Source: Paralichthys olivaceus (Eukaryota > Chordata > Actinopteri > Pleuronectiformes > Paralichthyidae). Taken from it: DNA of 64,000 nucleotides. Position 1 is the first letter of the stretch; each line of letters starts with the position of its first letter. The notes under the pieces are model-generated. The model was not told the DNA's origin, ran no database searches, and saw only the letters and a program-made list of their open reading frames with translations. Both the position numbers and the translations under genes were made by a program. The stretch lies in assembly GCF_024713975.1 (NCBI RefSeq), contig NC_091097.1:6228861-6292860 (forward strand), read 5' to 3'. Positions 45,402 through 57,977 of this stretch are shown in pieces.

Positions 45402-48400
45402 TTATGAGTTTTTGAGGTGATCCAGAGGGAATGAATCAACCCATGTCTGTGTGTTGGCTTGACACTGACCCCAGTCATAAAGGGGGCGATACTGGAAGTA
45501 ACGTTGGGCTTTGTCTGTGTGCACCGTGAAAGAGGTAGAAGCAACGGCCAATGTGTAACGGTTCAGCAGCGGTGTGAAATTATAAACAGGGCTCAGTATC
45601 CAACGGAGCAAGTCGTTAATCGTGGCCAGGAACCAGATCACAAGGAATGGCATGCGGACTCTTCGGAACTTAAACGTGGAGAGGAACAACATGTTGAAAT
45701 TCTCGTAGCTCAAGTAGGGTGAGTCATCGTAGCAGAAGAAAGCTTCACCTCCGACCGTCTGCGGGCGCTCTTTCAGGGCTCGGGCTGCGAGTACATGCAT
45801 CCAGGCCACGTTGCCTAGCAACACATACAAATGGATGAATACCAATAATTGAAGAAGTAAACTTTTACATTAAGACAAATTTAAAAATTGAGTAAGACAA
45901 TAGTTGCTTCATATATATGACCACATTACACCCTATCTATCCATCTATCTATTTCTAGGGTTTTATCTTTTTTTATTGTTGTATTTTCACAGTTCATATT
46001 CAATTGTTTTATTCATATTCTATCTATCTGTGCAGATGCTACAACTACTTACAGAGATCTACAGAGTGTAATGTACTCAAAGTAAACCAGTACTGTACAT
46101 CCTTTTTATACTACAGTTAGGGGCCAAACTGTAGAATTGAATGTATACTACATGTACAACTACAGGTTGGCCCCTACATCTGAAACATCTGTATGTTTTG
46201 AGGGTGCTTAAAATATCAGCCACTGATATTCAAATGCAATTCAGTAAGACAACTCATATTCAAATGTTAATGCAACAGTAGAATAGGTAAGTGTTTGGCC
46301 TCTAGGAGCCTGCAGGTGGATGCTGGGGTGGTGGAGAGGCTGAAGCAACTGTGCAACTAGTGATGCAGCAGGGGGGGCAAGCAAAGGGAGTGATGGGAAA
46401 TTTTCTCTGCTTAAATAGACCACCGAATAAGGTGGGTGTGTACTATAGATGATTGTGGAGAGTGATGTATGTCACGTGGTGTATGTCACATGATTGGAGC
46501 AGCACAGCTGGATCTGGCTGCCTGAAGGAGCTCGCAGGTGTTCCATTAATGGGGATGATGATGTCAAGTCATAGAACCAGAACTCAGAGAGCTCACACCT
46601 CTGTCTGGCTCTTTAGCACTGAAACGATCGGGTTGAGACTGAACCAAAATGTCATCATCTTATCTTCCAGTATTCAGAGTGTTTATTTCACTGCACACAC
46701 AGATGACTTGATACTGTTTACGTGGACTTGTTATCACAACAAGAATTCTGGATCCGACTCCTCTGACTGTGCATCCATTTCATGTTTTACCATCTGTCTT
46801 TATTCAGATTTTACAATACTGACTCATTGTTGAAACCTCAACATGGTAGACCATCAGGTTTCTTATGTTTAATATTATCTTAACTGAGCGTAAAAAGACT
46901 TTCTGTGACTTGCAGAGGAAGTGGCTGCATAACACATGTACTTCTGCTTTTCATCCTGCTCAATGTGCGCAATGCCCGGCTAGACGCACTCCTCTCCACT
47001 CAATCGCTGAGTATTTGTGTCGCTCAGGCTTGTCACTCTCTTTTTCCTTCAGTCTTTCTCTTCCCATCTTGTTCTGGCCAGAGAGCCAGGCGGAGCGTAA
47101 TGCCCAGCTAGACGCACACGGGAACAGGCGCACCTCCTCACCTGCCGAGTATTAGTATTAGTAAATTATTTTCCAGTGTTCCAGAGATCCTAGTGCCTGC
47201 CCCATGCTTTTTCCTGTGATGAAGATGAACAAAAACCCATACAGGAGTTGTCTCACTGATGCACCTTCACTCCATCTTGAGGGTTTCCACAGCACAGAAC
47301 CCTAACCCCAAACTTTAATCAACTGGCAGCCAAGAAAGAAAGCCAAACATCTGGCTCTGGCACATGTAAACAAAAAAAAAGAAGAATGTAGCCTACCTAA
47401 ATATGTTTTCTTTTGCAATTTATCCAATATCCTGTCCATCCTGTTTAATAAATGTTGACCCTGTTTGGCCCTCGACATAGTCCCAGTTTTTAATTTTGGC
47501 CCTCTGTTATAAATCATTAAGTTTAGACTCACCTGCATAGACTCGCCCGTGTTCAGTTTTGTCTGGGACGCCCCCAATAATCAAGCCACCCCTTTCAGCT
47601 CCCTGTTTGTAGAAGTCCTTTATCAGCTCATGCCCTTCGCCATAGATCCCCGTCGGCCTTAGGGAGCATGTGTGTAAAAACTTTCCACCTTTCAGCTGGA
47701 AAGGAGGCCAAAGTAAGGAATCAGATGAGGAGGTAATCAGAATATGCTCATGTACAAAAACACAAAAAAAACATGCACACGTGGCATTAGACTAAACACC
47801 AGGAGTGACAAATCGAGAAAACCATTTCAATGTTATTTTCCAAGCTGTAATCATTTACCTCTGTGCCATTAGCTTCAAGCACCATTTTCTCAGCCTTTGC
47901 CTTGCTCTTGGGGTAGGCCATAGTGTGGTTCACTTTGTAAGGTGTATCTTCATTGCCCCTGAGAAAAAAGAAAAAGTCAAAACAGTCAAAGGAGGTATAC
48001 AGGGGTTTATTTGAATTTGTCATGTATGTGAGAGAAATGTGAGAGTGAGGAAGGAAAAAGCTAAGCTAAATCTCATCTGTGCCACGTCTCCTTTTGCGGC
48101 TTGCCAATCTGTCTTTTCAGCAAGAGCAGAGGTTCATTCTTTTCCTCTGAAACAGCCATGTGATGTGAACAGAGAAGGAATGTGGAACATTCCACTTAGG
48201 TACAGCTGTAGCTGTGCACGTACAAACCCAGATATGCAGTCATACACTTGAAAACAAACAACCACACCCTCACACACCATCAGAAACACACAATGATTCC
48301 TTCACATGATCCCTGCACCTGATTCCTGCACATGATCCCTGCACATGGCAGCACATGACATATGTCATGTGCATGACAGCACATGACATATGACAGTTTT

Positions 48401-51400
48401 AACAGAATGTAATCAATGTAACGAATCATCTTAGTCAAATGTATTGGAGTTTAAAGGTTCAGTGTGTAAGATTTAGATGAATAGGATCTATAAATAAAAA
48501 TAATCCTCATGACGCCACTAGTGTTTTTCATCAAAATTGTATTAATTGTTTTATTTACCCTAGAACAGGCCCTTTATATTTACATAAAGGGGGTCCTCTC
48601 TACGGAGGCCGCCGTGTTTTTAACAGTAGTTCACACTGTACCTTTAATATCTTTCCACACAGCCATTAACCAGTGGATACTTTGTGTTTTCATCTATCTC
48701 CACCCGATCAATTCTTTTCTCTACCTACCATGTTTTCCATGATGGTGTGGTCTGGCCAGGACAAAGAAAGGATTCCATACAGTCAACACAGAAGTGAAAG
48801 AGCCAAAGCATAACCGAAGAGAAACAAGAAAATTATGATATTTCTTGAAGGCTACCTGATAAAGGGGTCTCCATTGACGTTGGGACCAATAACTTCCATA
48901 CTGCTGGTGTAGATCAGACACTGGATACCACACTCCACACAGGCATTGATGACATTCCCCGTTCCTGTGAAGAGAGATGGAGGATACATGAATTGGAAAA
49001 AGACTTGAATACTGTTTGGTATCATTAACAAAGTCAATATGTTTCTAATCTTCCAAATCCGTGGGACTGACCATGGCATATGTACTCAGACAGACAGAAT
49101 TACAATTGAAAAAACTGCTCCTTTGAAATTGAATTAAATTATTATATAAAATAAATAATTTAAATTAAAATAAATGATTATAATGTAATTATATTTAACC
49201 GCATTATTTAATTGGAAAAGAGGAGCAGCAGGAACAGGAAATAAAAGAGGCATGTGACCTATATTATGGAAGTTTTCTGGAAGTTGTTGAAAGGAGAACT
49301 CAGGCAGCAGCTGGTGTCTTATGCAGAACAAGTTAATGTGGACTTGAGACCAGGAACAATATAACAAATGCTAAAAGAGTAACAGGAGCAATTGTCACCC
49401 CCAAGTCTGAAGATGTCTCCCACAGCATCCTGATATATCTTCCTCTGCTTGCGTCACCCATTCTAACAAAACATCCATGAATGGCTAGAACTGCTGTCAT
49501 TCTCTATGTTACATGTAGGTGTTCACATCCTATTGGATAGTTAAGCCTAAAGCATGCAATCCTTAATCACATTGTGTCGTTACGTCTTGACACTGGTGAA
49601 GTACGTGAAAGAGTTGAAGTCGGTGCCTCTGATGGGGCATCTGAGTTAGATATGAAAGTCCATGAGTGTAGACACAACAGTGTACTGTTGGTTGGTCCAA
49701 TATCTATAACTTGACCTTTGGTATACTGCTTAGAGAGAGAAGGGAGTATTTTGTGGAATTAGACAGGCACTATTACTCCTAATGGTGTAGCAATATAATG
49801 TAATATACTATATACATAATATATAGTGGCATATACAGTAATCTGTGAGGATGGTAAAAAATTCCACAACAACCTATTTTTAGGTCTGTTTAGCTGATGA
49901 AAACGTGTTTTTCTGTGCTTCACTGAAACCTGGTCTTCACCAGTGGAAACACTTTACAAAGAAATGTGTTCTTGTAAAAGGAGAAAATACCTCTAATTAT
50001 TACATTACAATTGTTTGAAGGTATATGCAGTTTGGCCTATTTAGACCTTTAAGACGTGTGTTCTGTTAAATCCCAAAAGTTAAACAGGATTAGATGGTAA
50101 CCTCTGCCAAGGAGGTTATGTCTTCACCTCTGTTCATTTGGTGACTGGATGGATGAAACTTGATGGAAGAATGCATTATGTGTCAAGAAAGAACTTGTAC
50201 AATTTTGGTGAGGATCTGGATCAGGGCTCAGTTTCCAGGACTTTTTTTTTTTTTTTTCATTTTTTTTTTTTCATTTTCTTTAACATTGTGAGATAAGACG
50301 TGTTTCAAAATTTTAACGATTTGTCAAGGGAATGATTCATGGATCTTAATGAAATCCGGCACAATTAGTGGAATGAAATTGGTGGAGCTTCATTGAATTT
50401 AAGGAGACTGTTGGGCCTTGGTGGAGGTATGAGCTCCATTGAGTGCCATTCTGGTTTTGTTTTAAACTTAAGTACTGGACAAATGAAATGAATGAATGAA
50501 AAGTGAATCACGTTATGGCCAAGATGTCAGGCTAACAAGTGATTACTGCTCATCCTCAAGGGGGCACATGTACCAAATTTAAAGGCATCCATCTGCTACA
50601 TGTTGAGTTATTTAAAATGAGTTATTTCAATGGATAAATACTTATTCACTGAATAATATGATGAATCGGCATAAATACAGGAAGCTGAAGAACGTTTTTT
50701 TAAAAAGAAGAGTGCTGGAAAGCAGGAGAAGAAAAAAGTAGGAACGATTTGAGGAGGATCTGAAGAGCAGCTGTGGCCTCATCCACAACCCATTAACAAC
50801 TGGAATTGCTGCACAGCTGTTGTATGCCTATGCCAACGTGCACAGTTTAAGTCAGTAGTATACATATGAGGCTACTGTGACCATTCACCACTGAAATCTA
50901 GTGGTCTAGAGCTGAAATCTAGAGTCTGAATAAACATTTGTGCCAAATTAGAAATGGTTCTCTTGAGGCCTTAAAATGTTTACAAGGTTATAAGGTAATG
51001 AAAAGTTTTGTGAAATCACAGTGACCTTGACCTCTTCTAATCAGGACGTCCTTGAGTCCAAGTGAATGTTTGTGCCAGTTGTAATAAAATTCAGTGTTCC
51101 TTATAAACCACGTTTTTAACCACCAAAATCCACATGAGCGTTTGCACAAAATTTGAAGAAAAACCCTCATGTCGTTCCTTGAGCTATTGATCACAAGGAT
51201 GGGATGGACGGACAAACAAACAATACGTGTCTTGCCACTGGCTCACACCGGGCTTAAAAACCCAGACAGTGAATCAGAACACTCTTTTCATACCATAATC
51301 TGTTAATATGAGCAATATCCTCAGTTTGGATCTTATATGAGATTCACATAAAGCAAAAACAAATGTTTAGTTTTAATAAAAGCATCTGTCATCCTGCTGA

Positions 51401-54400
51401 AAGAGAGTTTCATTATGTATTTCCTTAGAAAGTCACAGCCAGGGAATAATAACAAATAGACAAAAAGAATTTCCCAAAAGGATGAGGCCAGAAATATTTT
51501 GTTTTTGTCATTGTTATTAAGTTCCATTTTACTAACAAACCCAACAATGACGGGATTCAACTATTGAGCATAAGTGTCCAAAGCCTGAAGCATCTTATTC
51601 CTTTCATTCATAACAATTAAAAACACAACAATAAAACACAGTATAATACAACAGGTTTGTGCCACATACACTACCCTGCTTCCCCAAAAACTCCCAAGAG
51701 CCAAACAACAGTCCCAAACAAAAGACCATTTCTTCTTGTTTTTATAAGAGTTGATAGAAACCACAACATCCAGCTAATTAAGGAAATCACTGAGACTTTT
51801 CAAACAATAAAACCATATATGTGACTTGTTTTTAAAGACTGTGTCTCCAAGGAACAAACTGATGATGATTGAGACATAGGAATCTTCCCGGATACCAGTT
51901 AGTTAGATTTATTGGTTAACTTATTTTATGTGGGTAATGTGTGTAATATGCCAATGACCCTGTATGGAAGTGACCACTGTCAGAGAATTCCTTCATGGTT
52001 TTCCAGAGACATAACCATATTTGAAGAAATTCCCTCAAAGCATTCTTGAGACATCACGTTCACAGGAATGGGGTTTTATCTGAGTGAACTACTATACTTC
52101 AAAGACATGGTTTTTAGTATTGCATTCAACTACTCGTTTTATTTTCAGACTGTGTTTCAGACTTTGTTGTTTTGCTTGAGGCTGATGTTTCGGGCAAATG
52201 ATTTACAGCCTCATTTAGTCACAGTTTTTGAGACAGGTTATTATTTGTTTTGTCTTGCAGCTTGATGACGATAAGTCAAACCAAAGCATCACATCATAGC
52301 CACACGAACGCACAGACACACCTCTCTGAAGCAGCCACCAACACAAACCACTCTACAATAAACACAAGTGAGACAGCACATCTCTCATGATCTATCATCC
52401 ACAGTGGAAGTAGGCGTGGATTTCCTCTACATTTATGGCTTCCCACAGAAAAGAAACACACCCAGCCTTCATCCCTTTTCCCTTTATCAACTTGTCTAAC
52501 CTGTCACGTTGACCGAGTAGATTAGAGTTTCTGGGACTCTGTGCCAGACATCCACTAAGCTGGCCATGTGGATGACGATGTCCGCTCCCCGCGAGGCCTC
52601 CAACACGCTGCTGTAGTCTGTGATATCCCCCTCGATGACCACCACCTTCCTCCGCTCTGAGGGGAAAAACAGGAAGACACAACGTCAATATGTGGTACTG
52701 TATGTGACCCAGCATCATGACTGTTTCCCTACTAGCTCTACAAAGCATTTCAATAGAAATGGCCCTCTGTGGAGCACAGCCTTCTGCCCAGGCCTAACAG
52801 TCCCCTTAAATGTAATAAACTCTTGATACCCTACACTGTAGGGCCTACAGAATCCTCAATTTGTCATACAGCAGCTGAAAGTAAATGACTCCACATAATA
52901 TATTTTTAAATCTGTAAAATCCATGTTTTTTTTTTACAAGGATCTACTCACTCATTGATACCAACCCCCTAAATATGTCTGGTTTATTTTTTTTTGAATT
53001 GGTATAAAATAGACATCTTCTTCACCAAGGTGTAGTTGGAAGAAATGTTTCTTTAGTCTGCGGCAGAAGATGTGTAGACTTTCAGCTGTCCTGGTGTCAA
53101 TGGGGAGCTCGTTCCACCATTTAGGAGCCAGGACAGCAAACAGTCGTGCTTTTGTTGAGTTGTTAGCTCACAGTAAGGTTTGACCATGTCCTGGATTTAG
53201 ACTGGACCCATCTGTTCAAAGCACAGTACGCAAGTACTAGTGTTTTGAAACAGAAGCGGGCAGCCACTGGTAACAAGTGAATGGATCTGAGTAGTATGAG
53301 TGAATTTAGGTAAGTTAAAGACCAGTTAAGCTGCTGCATTCTGGATGAGCTGCAGTGGTCAGATAGCACTATCAGGTAGACCAGCCAGGAGGGAGCTGTA
53401 GTAATCTAGGCGTGAGAGGACCAGAGCCTGGACCAGGAGCGACTCTCCCTGGAAGGAGATGTAGTTAGATCTTGTCAAGGTTAATGTTAATATTGTGGAC
53501 ACAAGATAAATAACCTGTGCACACAAGACTTTATTTAATTATCTTCTTGCATAAATCACATGATATCCTGTGTGTACAGGATACAGGATATAGATTTACT
53601 GTTTCCAGGCTCATACACTACATATTGTGAAATGCACATTACGAAATGTTTATCATAGAACAACACAAGCATATTTAACAACTTGTATTTAATGAAGGAA
53701 CAAAAACCAAACAACAAGCAAACAATAAACTCATAGCCACCACAGAGAACATCTGTGGATTTACAAAATACTATAACTGTAAGAACTGTACTCTCCACTC
53801 CTGTCTTCCTCTCTACTCCTCCTCTCCTTCTTCTCTCCACTCCTGTCTTCCTCTCTCCTCCACTCTCCACTCCTGTCTTCTCCTCTCCACTCCTGTCTTC
53901 CTCTCTCCTTCACTCTCCAATCCTCTCTAGTCCAGTTTTTAATCCATAAATATTTCGAGGGGAGGGGGGGGCAAAGAGGGGGGTGCAGCCTTTGACCCTT
54001 AAGACCCTGCTTGCCCCCCCCCCCTGGCGCCGCCACTGCTGCTGTCCCTTACACCACCAAAACTCATGTAATTTCATGGTGTCTTGTTATCACATATGGA
54101 GGTCACGTAGCTGAGGTTTATCTAAGCTCTCATTCACTGTCCTTGTAATGCTGATAGATAACAAATAGTTCTGACATGCAAAGCAACTTTTCAGAGTAAG
54201 AAGTCTCCTGAAGTTTGCAATTACATTTGAAACATTTACTAAGTATAGAATGGAAGATGTTTTCCTCCACATGGAAACATAAACCATGTAAAACCACACA
54301 TTCGGTCTTGTCACTGTCCTCTGGGACGCCTCTTATGGGTGTAACTGAGTGAATGTTAGCTGATCCGTCACTGGATCAAAGTGCACTGCATCAGCAGCAC

Positions 54401-56220
54401 AGCCCTGCAGTCTGACAATAAATAATAGAAGCTGAACAAAGAATTTTCCACTGAAGAATGAGGCGTCCCTTGTTGTTAGACGCAGTCCTCACACTGAAAC
54501 TGTTGTTGAATGTAATTTACTGTATTTATGTAACTCACTACACACTTTCTCACCAGGAGAATAACATTCCTTAGCTTTTAGTAAATTTAATTATGTTTCA
54601 TGACTTTTCTCAGCAAATAAAATAAAAAACAGACAAATGAAGGTTCACCCACTAAGTCACAACTCTGGTTCCAACACACACTCTGTATATCATCATAGCA
54701 AATATCCCCTTTCACAAAATGCTTTAGTTGTGACAACAACTGCAAAGTATAAAATGACAAGAATATCTGCCTCAGGAAGTGCCTGAGAAAACGCATGACA
54801 GTTTGTTCACCAGGATATACAAAGCGCAGCTGTTATCACCGCAGGATAATTTAGTGATTACACAGCATGTGAGGGAAATAGATATCACCATCGGGGTTTT
54901 TTTTACTTAACACTTCACTGTTTCTCACACTAATATTAATAGTCATAAAGTGCTTCTCACTTTCTGGCAAAGAGTCACTCATTAGAGGCTCTTGAATGAA
55001 GATTGAGGAGATGGGAATAAGTAGCTCAGTGACTAGAGTCTCATGTAACTCATTAATACATTTACATCATACACAATAGGGCAATTAATTAAAACGGGGG
55101 AGGGGAATCTCAAGCCAGACAATAAGATAGTAGTGGATCAACATGTTCTTACGGGTCAATGAAATGCTTAACATTTAAATTTTCTACATGAAACCTTTGT
55201 ACTGTCAAGTGTTTGTTTCATGGTAATTTTGCTTTTACCGAGTTATTTGATCCTATAAAAACACGGTTAAATAAATCACAGCTGCGAATGACTCAATACA
55301 GAGGGTCCATCCCTCAGACACTACAGACGTCACCGATGGCAGCGTTCGTGTCTGTGATAATTCAACTTCATTTCCTGATTGGGGAAGGAAGTGGAGATGC
55401 ATTGTCCATCCATAGAAGAAAATCTCCCAAAATATTAAATTGTTACATCATCACTACCATCTGACATCAGGCACCTGACCAAAGAGAAGCAATGCCGGCC
55501 ACACCATTATAAGTTAGTGTAATATGTGCAAGTTTGTGATAAAAACTGAGACAACCCTTGATAGGAAAAAGTTCCCCACCCCTCAGTCAAGAGGGTCATC
55601 AGTCTCTCTCTCTTTTTTCAGGGCCTTGAGATAATGTATGTTGTATAATAGATGTTGTGGTTTGACTAGAATTAAACTGAACTCGACTGAACAGAGACAC
55701 TATATAAGTTTACCTCAGAGAGTTCAATGCATGGTCAAACCTGCAAATGGACACTAAAGAAAACACTGGTGTCAGCTTTCTCGCTTCCTATTGAATATCA
55801 GGAGTGTTTTTGTGAAATCACATCAAATTCCAAGCAGGTTCAAGCAGGTGGTAAGAAACACATGTTTAGGCTGAACTATAACAAGACAAGAGCTCTACAA
55901 CCATGGCTCATATAAAGTAATAAGACTTAATAAAATAGTCTTCTGAAATGAGTCATTTCTTTAAAATTCTTAGTTCAAACTTTAAATTCACTGATCTGTT
56001 GTTTTTTTTACGCGTTTACGTATTTTAAACCAAAACACAGCGAAAGCGATTTCCTCTCACCTGTGCTTTGTACGCTGAAACTGGAAGGTATGTGTTTGTC
56101 AAACACCCGCACCTCCTTCAGTTCGTCCTCCTTCTCCAGCAAAATCTTCAGCAGGTGCTGGCCGAGGAACCCGCATCCGCCGGTGATGAGATAGACGAGG
56201 GGCCGCTGAGAGTCCGACAT
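45402..56220 (-). CDS. hsd3b7: 3-beta-hydroxysteroid dehydrogenase type 7 (C27 3-beta-HSD)
   Basis: Six exons on the minus strand: 56220-56061, 52656-52501, 48964-48856, 47958-47859, 47695-47533, 45814-45402. In-phase joining gives 366 aa (human 369). The enzyme oxidises the 3-beta-hydroxyl and isomerises the delta-5 bond of 7-alpha-hydroxylated sterols in the ER membrane, early in bile acid synthesis. It shows the Rossmann NAD-binding motif TGGCGFLG (13-20), the active-site strand YTSSMEV (S126/S127), catalytic Y157-x-x-x-K161 in [42 protein letters not shown], and [15 protein letters not shown]. The C-terminal half carries hydrophobic membrane-associated segments ([12 protein letters not shown]). 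Family features match HSD3B7 better than HSD3B1/2. Introns 1 and 2 each exceed 3.3 kb and are filled with repeats. The gene follows setd1a on the same strand, as in human. Confidence 0.96.
46118..46176. repeat. Short hairpin-forming inverted repeat
   Basis: TAGGGGCCAAACTGTAG at 46118-46134 is mirrored at 46160-46176 with one mismatch, separated by 25 bases. It lies in hsd3b7 intron 5. Confidence 0.85.
48351..48372. repeat. 22-bp perfect palindrome in a GCACATGA repeat cluster
   Basis: An 11-bp arm (GCACATGACAT) is followed immediately by its exact reverse complement. Flanking sequence 48302-48396 repeats CACATGA(T/C) several times. It lies in hsd3b7 intron 3. Confidence 0.9.
48451..48647 (-). 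mobile_element. TTAA-flanked MITE, copy D (internally deleted)
   Basis: A 197-bp copy in hsd3b7 intron 3, in the same orientation as C. Both ends keep TTAA and the terminal repeats (TTAAAGGTTCAGTGTGTAAG; TTCACACTGTACCTTTAA), but about 170 bp of the half beyond the GGAGGCCGCC core is gone. Confidence 0.85.
50099..50456 (+). mobile_element. Interspersed DNA repeat with CCTCTGCCAAGGAGGT terminus
   Basis: The left end AACCTCTGCCAAGGAGGTTA and the right end GGGCCTTGGTGGAGGTATGA, plus GGTGAGGATCTGGATCAGGG inside, match a repeat found across fish genomes. A poly-T stretch at 50241-50273 interrupts it. It is in hsd3b7 intron 2. The superfamily is not certain. Confidence 0.65.
50867..51255 (+). mobile_element. 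Interspersed repeat fragment (CAGTGACCTTGACCT family)
   Basis: It contains CAGTGACCTTGACCTCTTCT, GTCCTTGAGTCCAAGTGAAT and GGGATGGACGGACAAACAAA, a known fish repeat signature. A second fragment at about 51958-52070 (AAGAAATTCCCTCAAAGCAT) belongs to the same family. Both are in hsd3b7 intron 2. Confidence 0.55.
52990..53480 (-). mobile_element. LINE (L2/Rex-like) C-terminal ORF fragment
   Basis: Minus-strand translation in pieces gives [43 protein letters not shown], then [20 protein letters not shown] and LKKHFFQL. That is the standard end of an L2-like ORF, with a deletion between the last parts. It lies in hsd3b7 intron 1 in sense orientation. Confidence 0.8.
53785..53935. repeat. Pyrimidine-rich minisatellite (about 30-bp unit)
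   Basis: CTCTCCACTCCTGTCTTCCT recurs four times with spacers of C/T-rich sequence, giving a strong strand asymmetry in hsd3b7 intron 1. Confidence 0.85.
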
Positions 56221-56291
56221 GCTGCCGCTGAGCTGTGGAGCAGAGTCTGCGTCTGCTGCTGCTGCTCTGAGATCTGTTCCGCTCTGCAGTC

Positions 56292-56299
56292 TATTTATA
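56292..56299 (-). promoter_or_regulatory. hsd3b7: hsd3b7 TATA box
   Basis: A minus-strand TATAAATA lies 72-79 bp upstream of the ATG, which predicts initiation near 56265 and a short 5' untranslated region. A TATA promoter fits regulated, liver-type expression. Confidence 0.7.
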
Positions 56300-56441
56300 C
56301 CGCAGTTTTTTTTACACGTAACTTTATTTGTACTGTGTCGTGAACAGTGCTGTGAACGATCCTCCTTGAAAATGTCAACAAAATATTCAAACTGATGGAG
56401 ACAATTTCTTAATTCAACTTTTTAATAATAAAGTCCAAAAC

Positions 56442-56594
56442 TACGGAAGAGGATTGGGGCCACTGTGGGAAAAAAAGTGAGTCCTGAGTCAGAATTCTGA
56501 CTCTTTTCTCAGAATTGTGAGATTAAAGTCAGAATTCTGAGAAAAAAAGTCAGGACTCACTTTTTTCCCACAGTGGCCCTAATCCCCTTCTGTA
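56442..56594. mobile_element. Palindromic MITE, 153 bp
   Basis: About 46 bp at each end are near-perfect inverted repeats (TACGGAAGAGGATTGGGGCC / right end GGCCCTAATCCCCTTCTGTA). GTGAGTCCTGA..GTCAGAATTCTGA repeats carry the stem inward, so the whole element can fold into one hairpin. There is no coding potential. It lies about 140 bp upstream of the hsd3b7 TATA box. Confidence 0.85.
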
Positions 56595-57977
56595 AAAAAT
56601 CAAAGGAGAAATTTCCTTCTAAAGATGTTTTTGTTACACAAATTGCATATTGACATTAAGTCAAGATGTTGATATTAAAGTCAAACTAAATGAGATTTTC
56701 TTACAACAAATTCCACAAGTTGTGAATAAAGTTGAAAGAAATCAGTGGACTTTCTTTTTTGCATTTGGAAAAGTCAAAATGTTGAAAATGAAGTCAATCA
56801 AATCTAATGTCAAATGTTGACTGAACTAACAAACCTACAGTTCAAAGGTTAATTCAAACACTGTCTTTAGAAAGGAGAACTGGTCAAAGTACATACCTGT
56901 GTCTGTTAATAGGAAACTCGCTAACATGATGAATTACATTGACAGTGAGAGCACACAAGCTCCTCCTATAGGCGATATGAACAACCTTAACCTTCCACAG
57001 CCATGATACAGCCTCACAGTGAAATTTGAACATACAAATGTTTTCTCTTAGGCAGGAGTGTTAGAGCAGTTTAGGTAAATGTAAGTAAACGGCCTGGGGT
57101 GCTTGAAACAACCACTTAAATGTCAGAAATCCTGCCACTCTTACCAAACCTTATTCATTCAACAAGTTTGGTTGAAGACTAGAACTGAATGTGTGTGATG
57201 TGTCTGGGATGGTGGTGGAGGTTTGCACTTACACTTTACTCCTATACTTTTTTTGATTCCAAAAGAATAGTTTGAAGATTAGAATGACTGGGTTTAGTAT
57301 CATGTTTCTTTTCTTTCTTTTTTTTTAAATAAACACAATAGTTCACTTCAGGGATTTTGCCAGGCTATGTGGCCAATATGATGCTTGCCTGAAAAACAGG
57401 TAAATTGGGGTCAACAGAATTTCTAAACGTTAGGTGACATCATGGGAAAAGATTCCATTACACCTCGAACAATAAGGCAATTGTGGTGTTACAGAATGCT
57501 GATTTGTACCGTCACCCATGCTTACATATCCTGCAATTTCCAGTATAAACCGGCCTTCCTCTTACGCAGAGGAAGATGATGATGAATAACATTTCCTGCA
57601 GTAAAGTGTCTTTTTCAGCTTAAATTCTGATAACTAGTGTATCAGATTTTTTTTATTTTAATATAATAACAGAGCAATGGCTTGAAAGAGACTTGAGATT
57701 TTGTAACTCTGGCCAACATCCCCTGAGCTTCCCTTGTCGTCATCTGATGAAATCAAAGTTCTAAATGCTTCCTTTCATGCTACTGAAAAGTTGCATGTGC
57801 ATAGATTTCCACAACTTCCTGTTGACTCAAACAGTTATTTGCACACTATGCACCTGGTATCGAGCATGAACTCTTAGCAGTCAGCATCACCAGTCACACA
57901 CATCATTGACATGACTTGAAACCTCTACTTCTACAGCAGGACACTGAAAATCATTTTAGAAAAAAAAGCAGTTTTCA
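56595..57977. other. Intergenic, hsd3b7 promoter to setd1a 3' end
   Basis: AT-rich spacer with no gene, RNA or clear repeat that I recognise. A minus-strand AATAAA at 57978-57983 is a candidate end for the setd1a transcript. Confidence 0.5.

Noticed and set aside
46453-46833. Plus-strand open frame of 126 codons in hsd3b7 intron 5
   Set aside because: No domain, no splice context and antisense to the host gene; consistent with chance.
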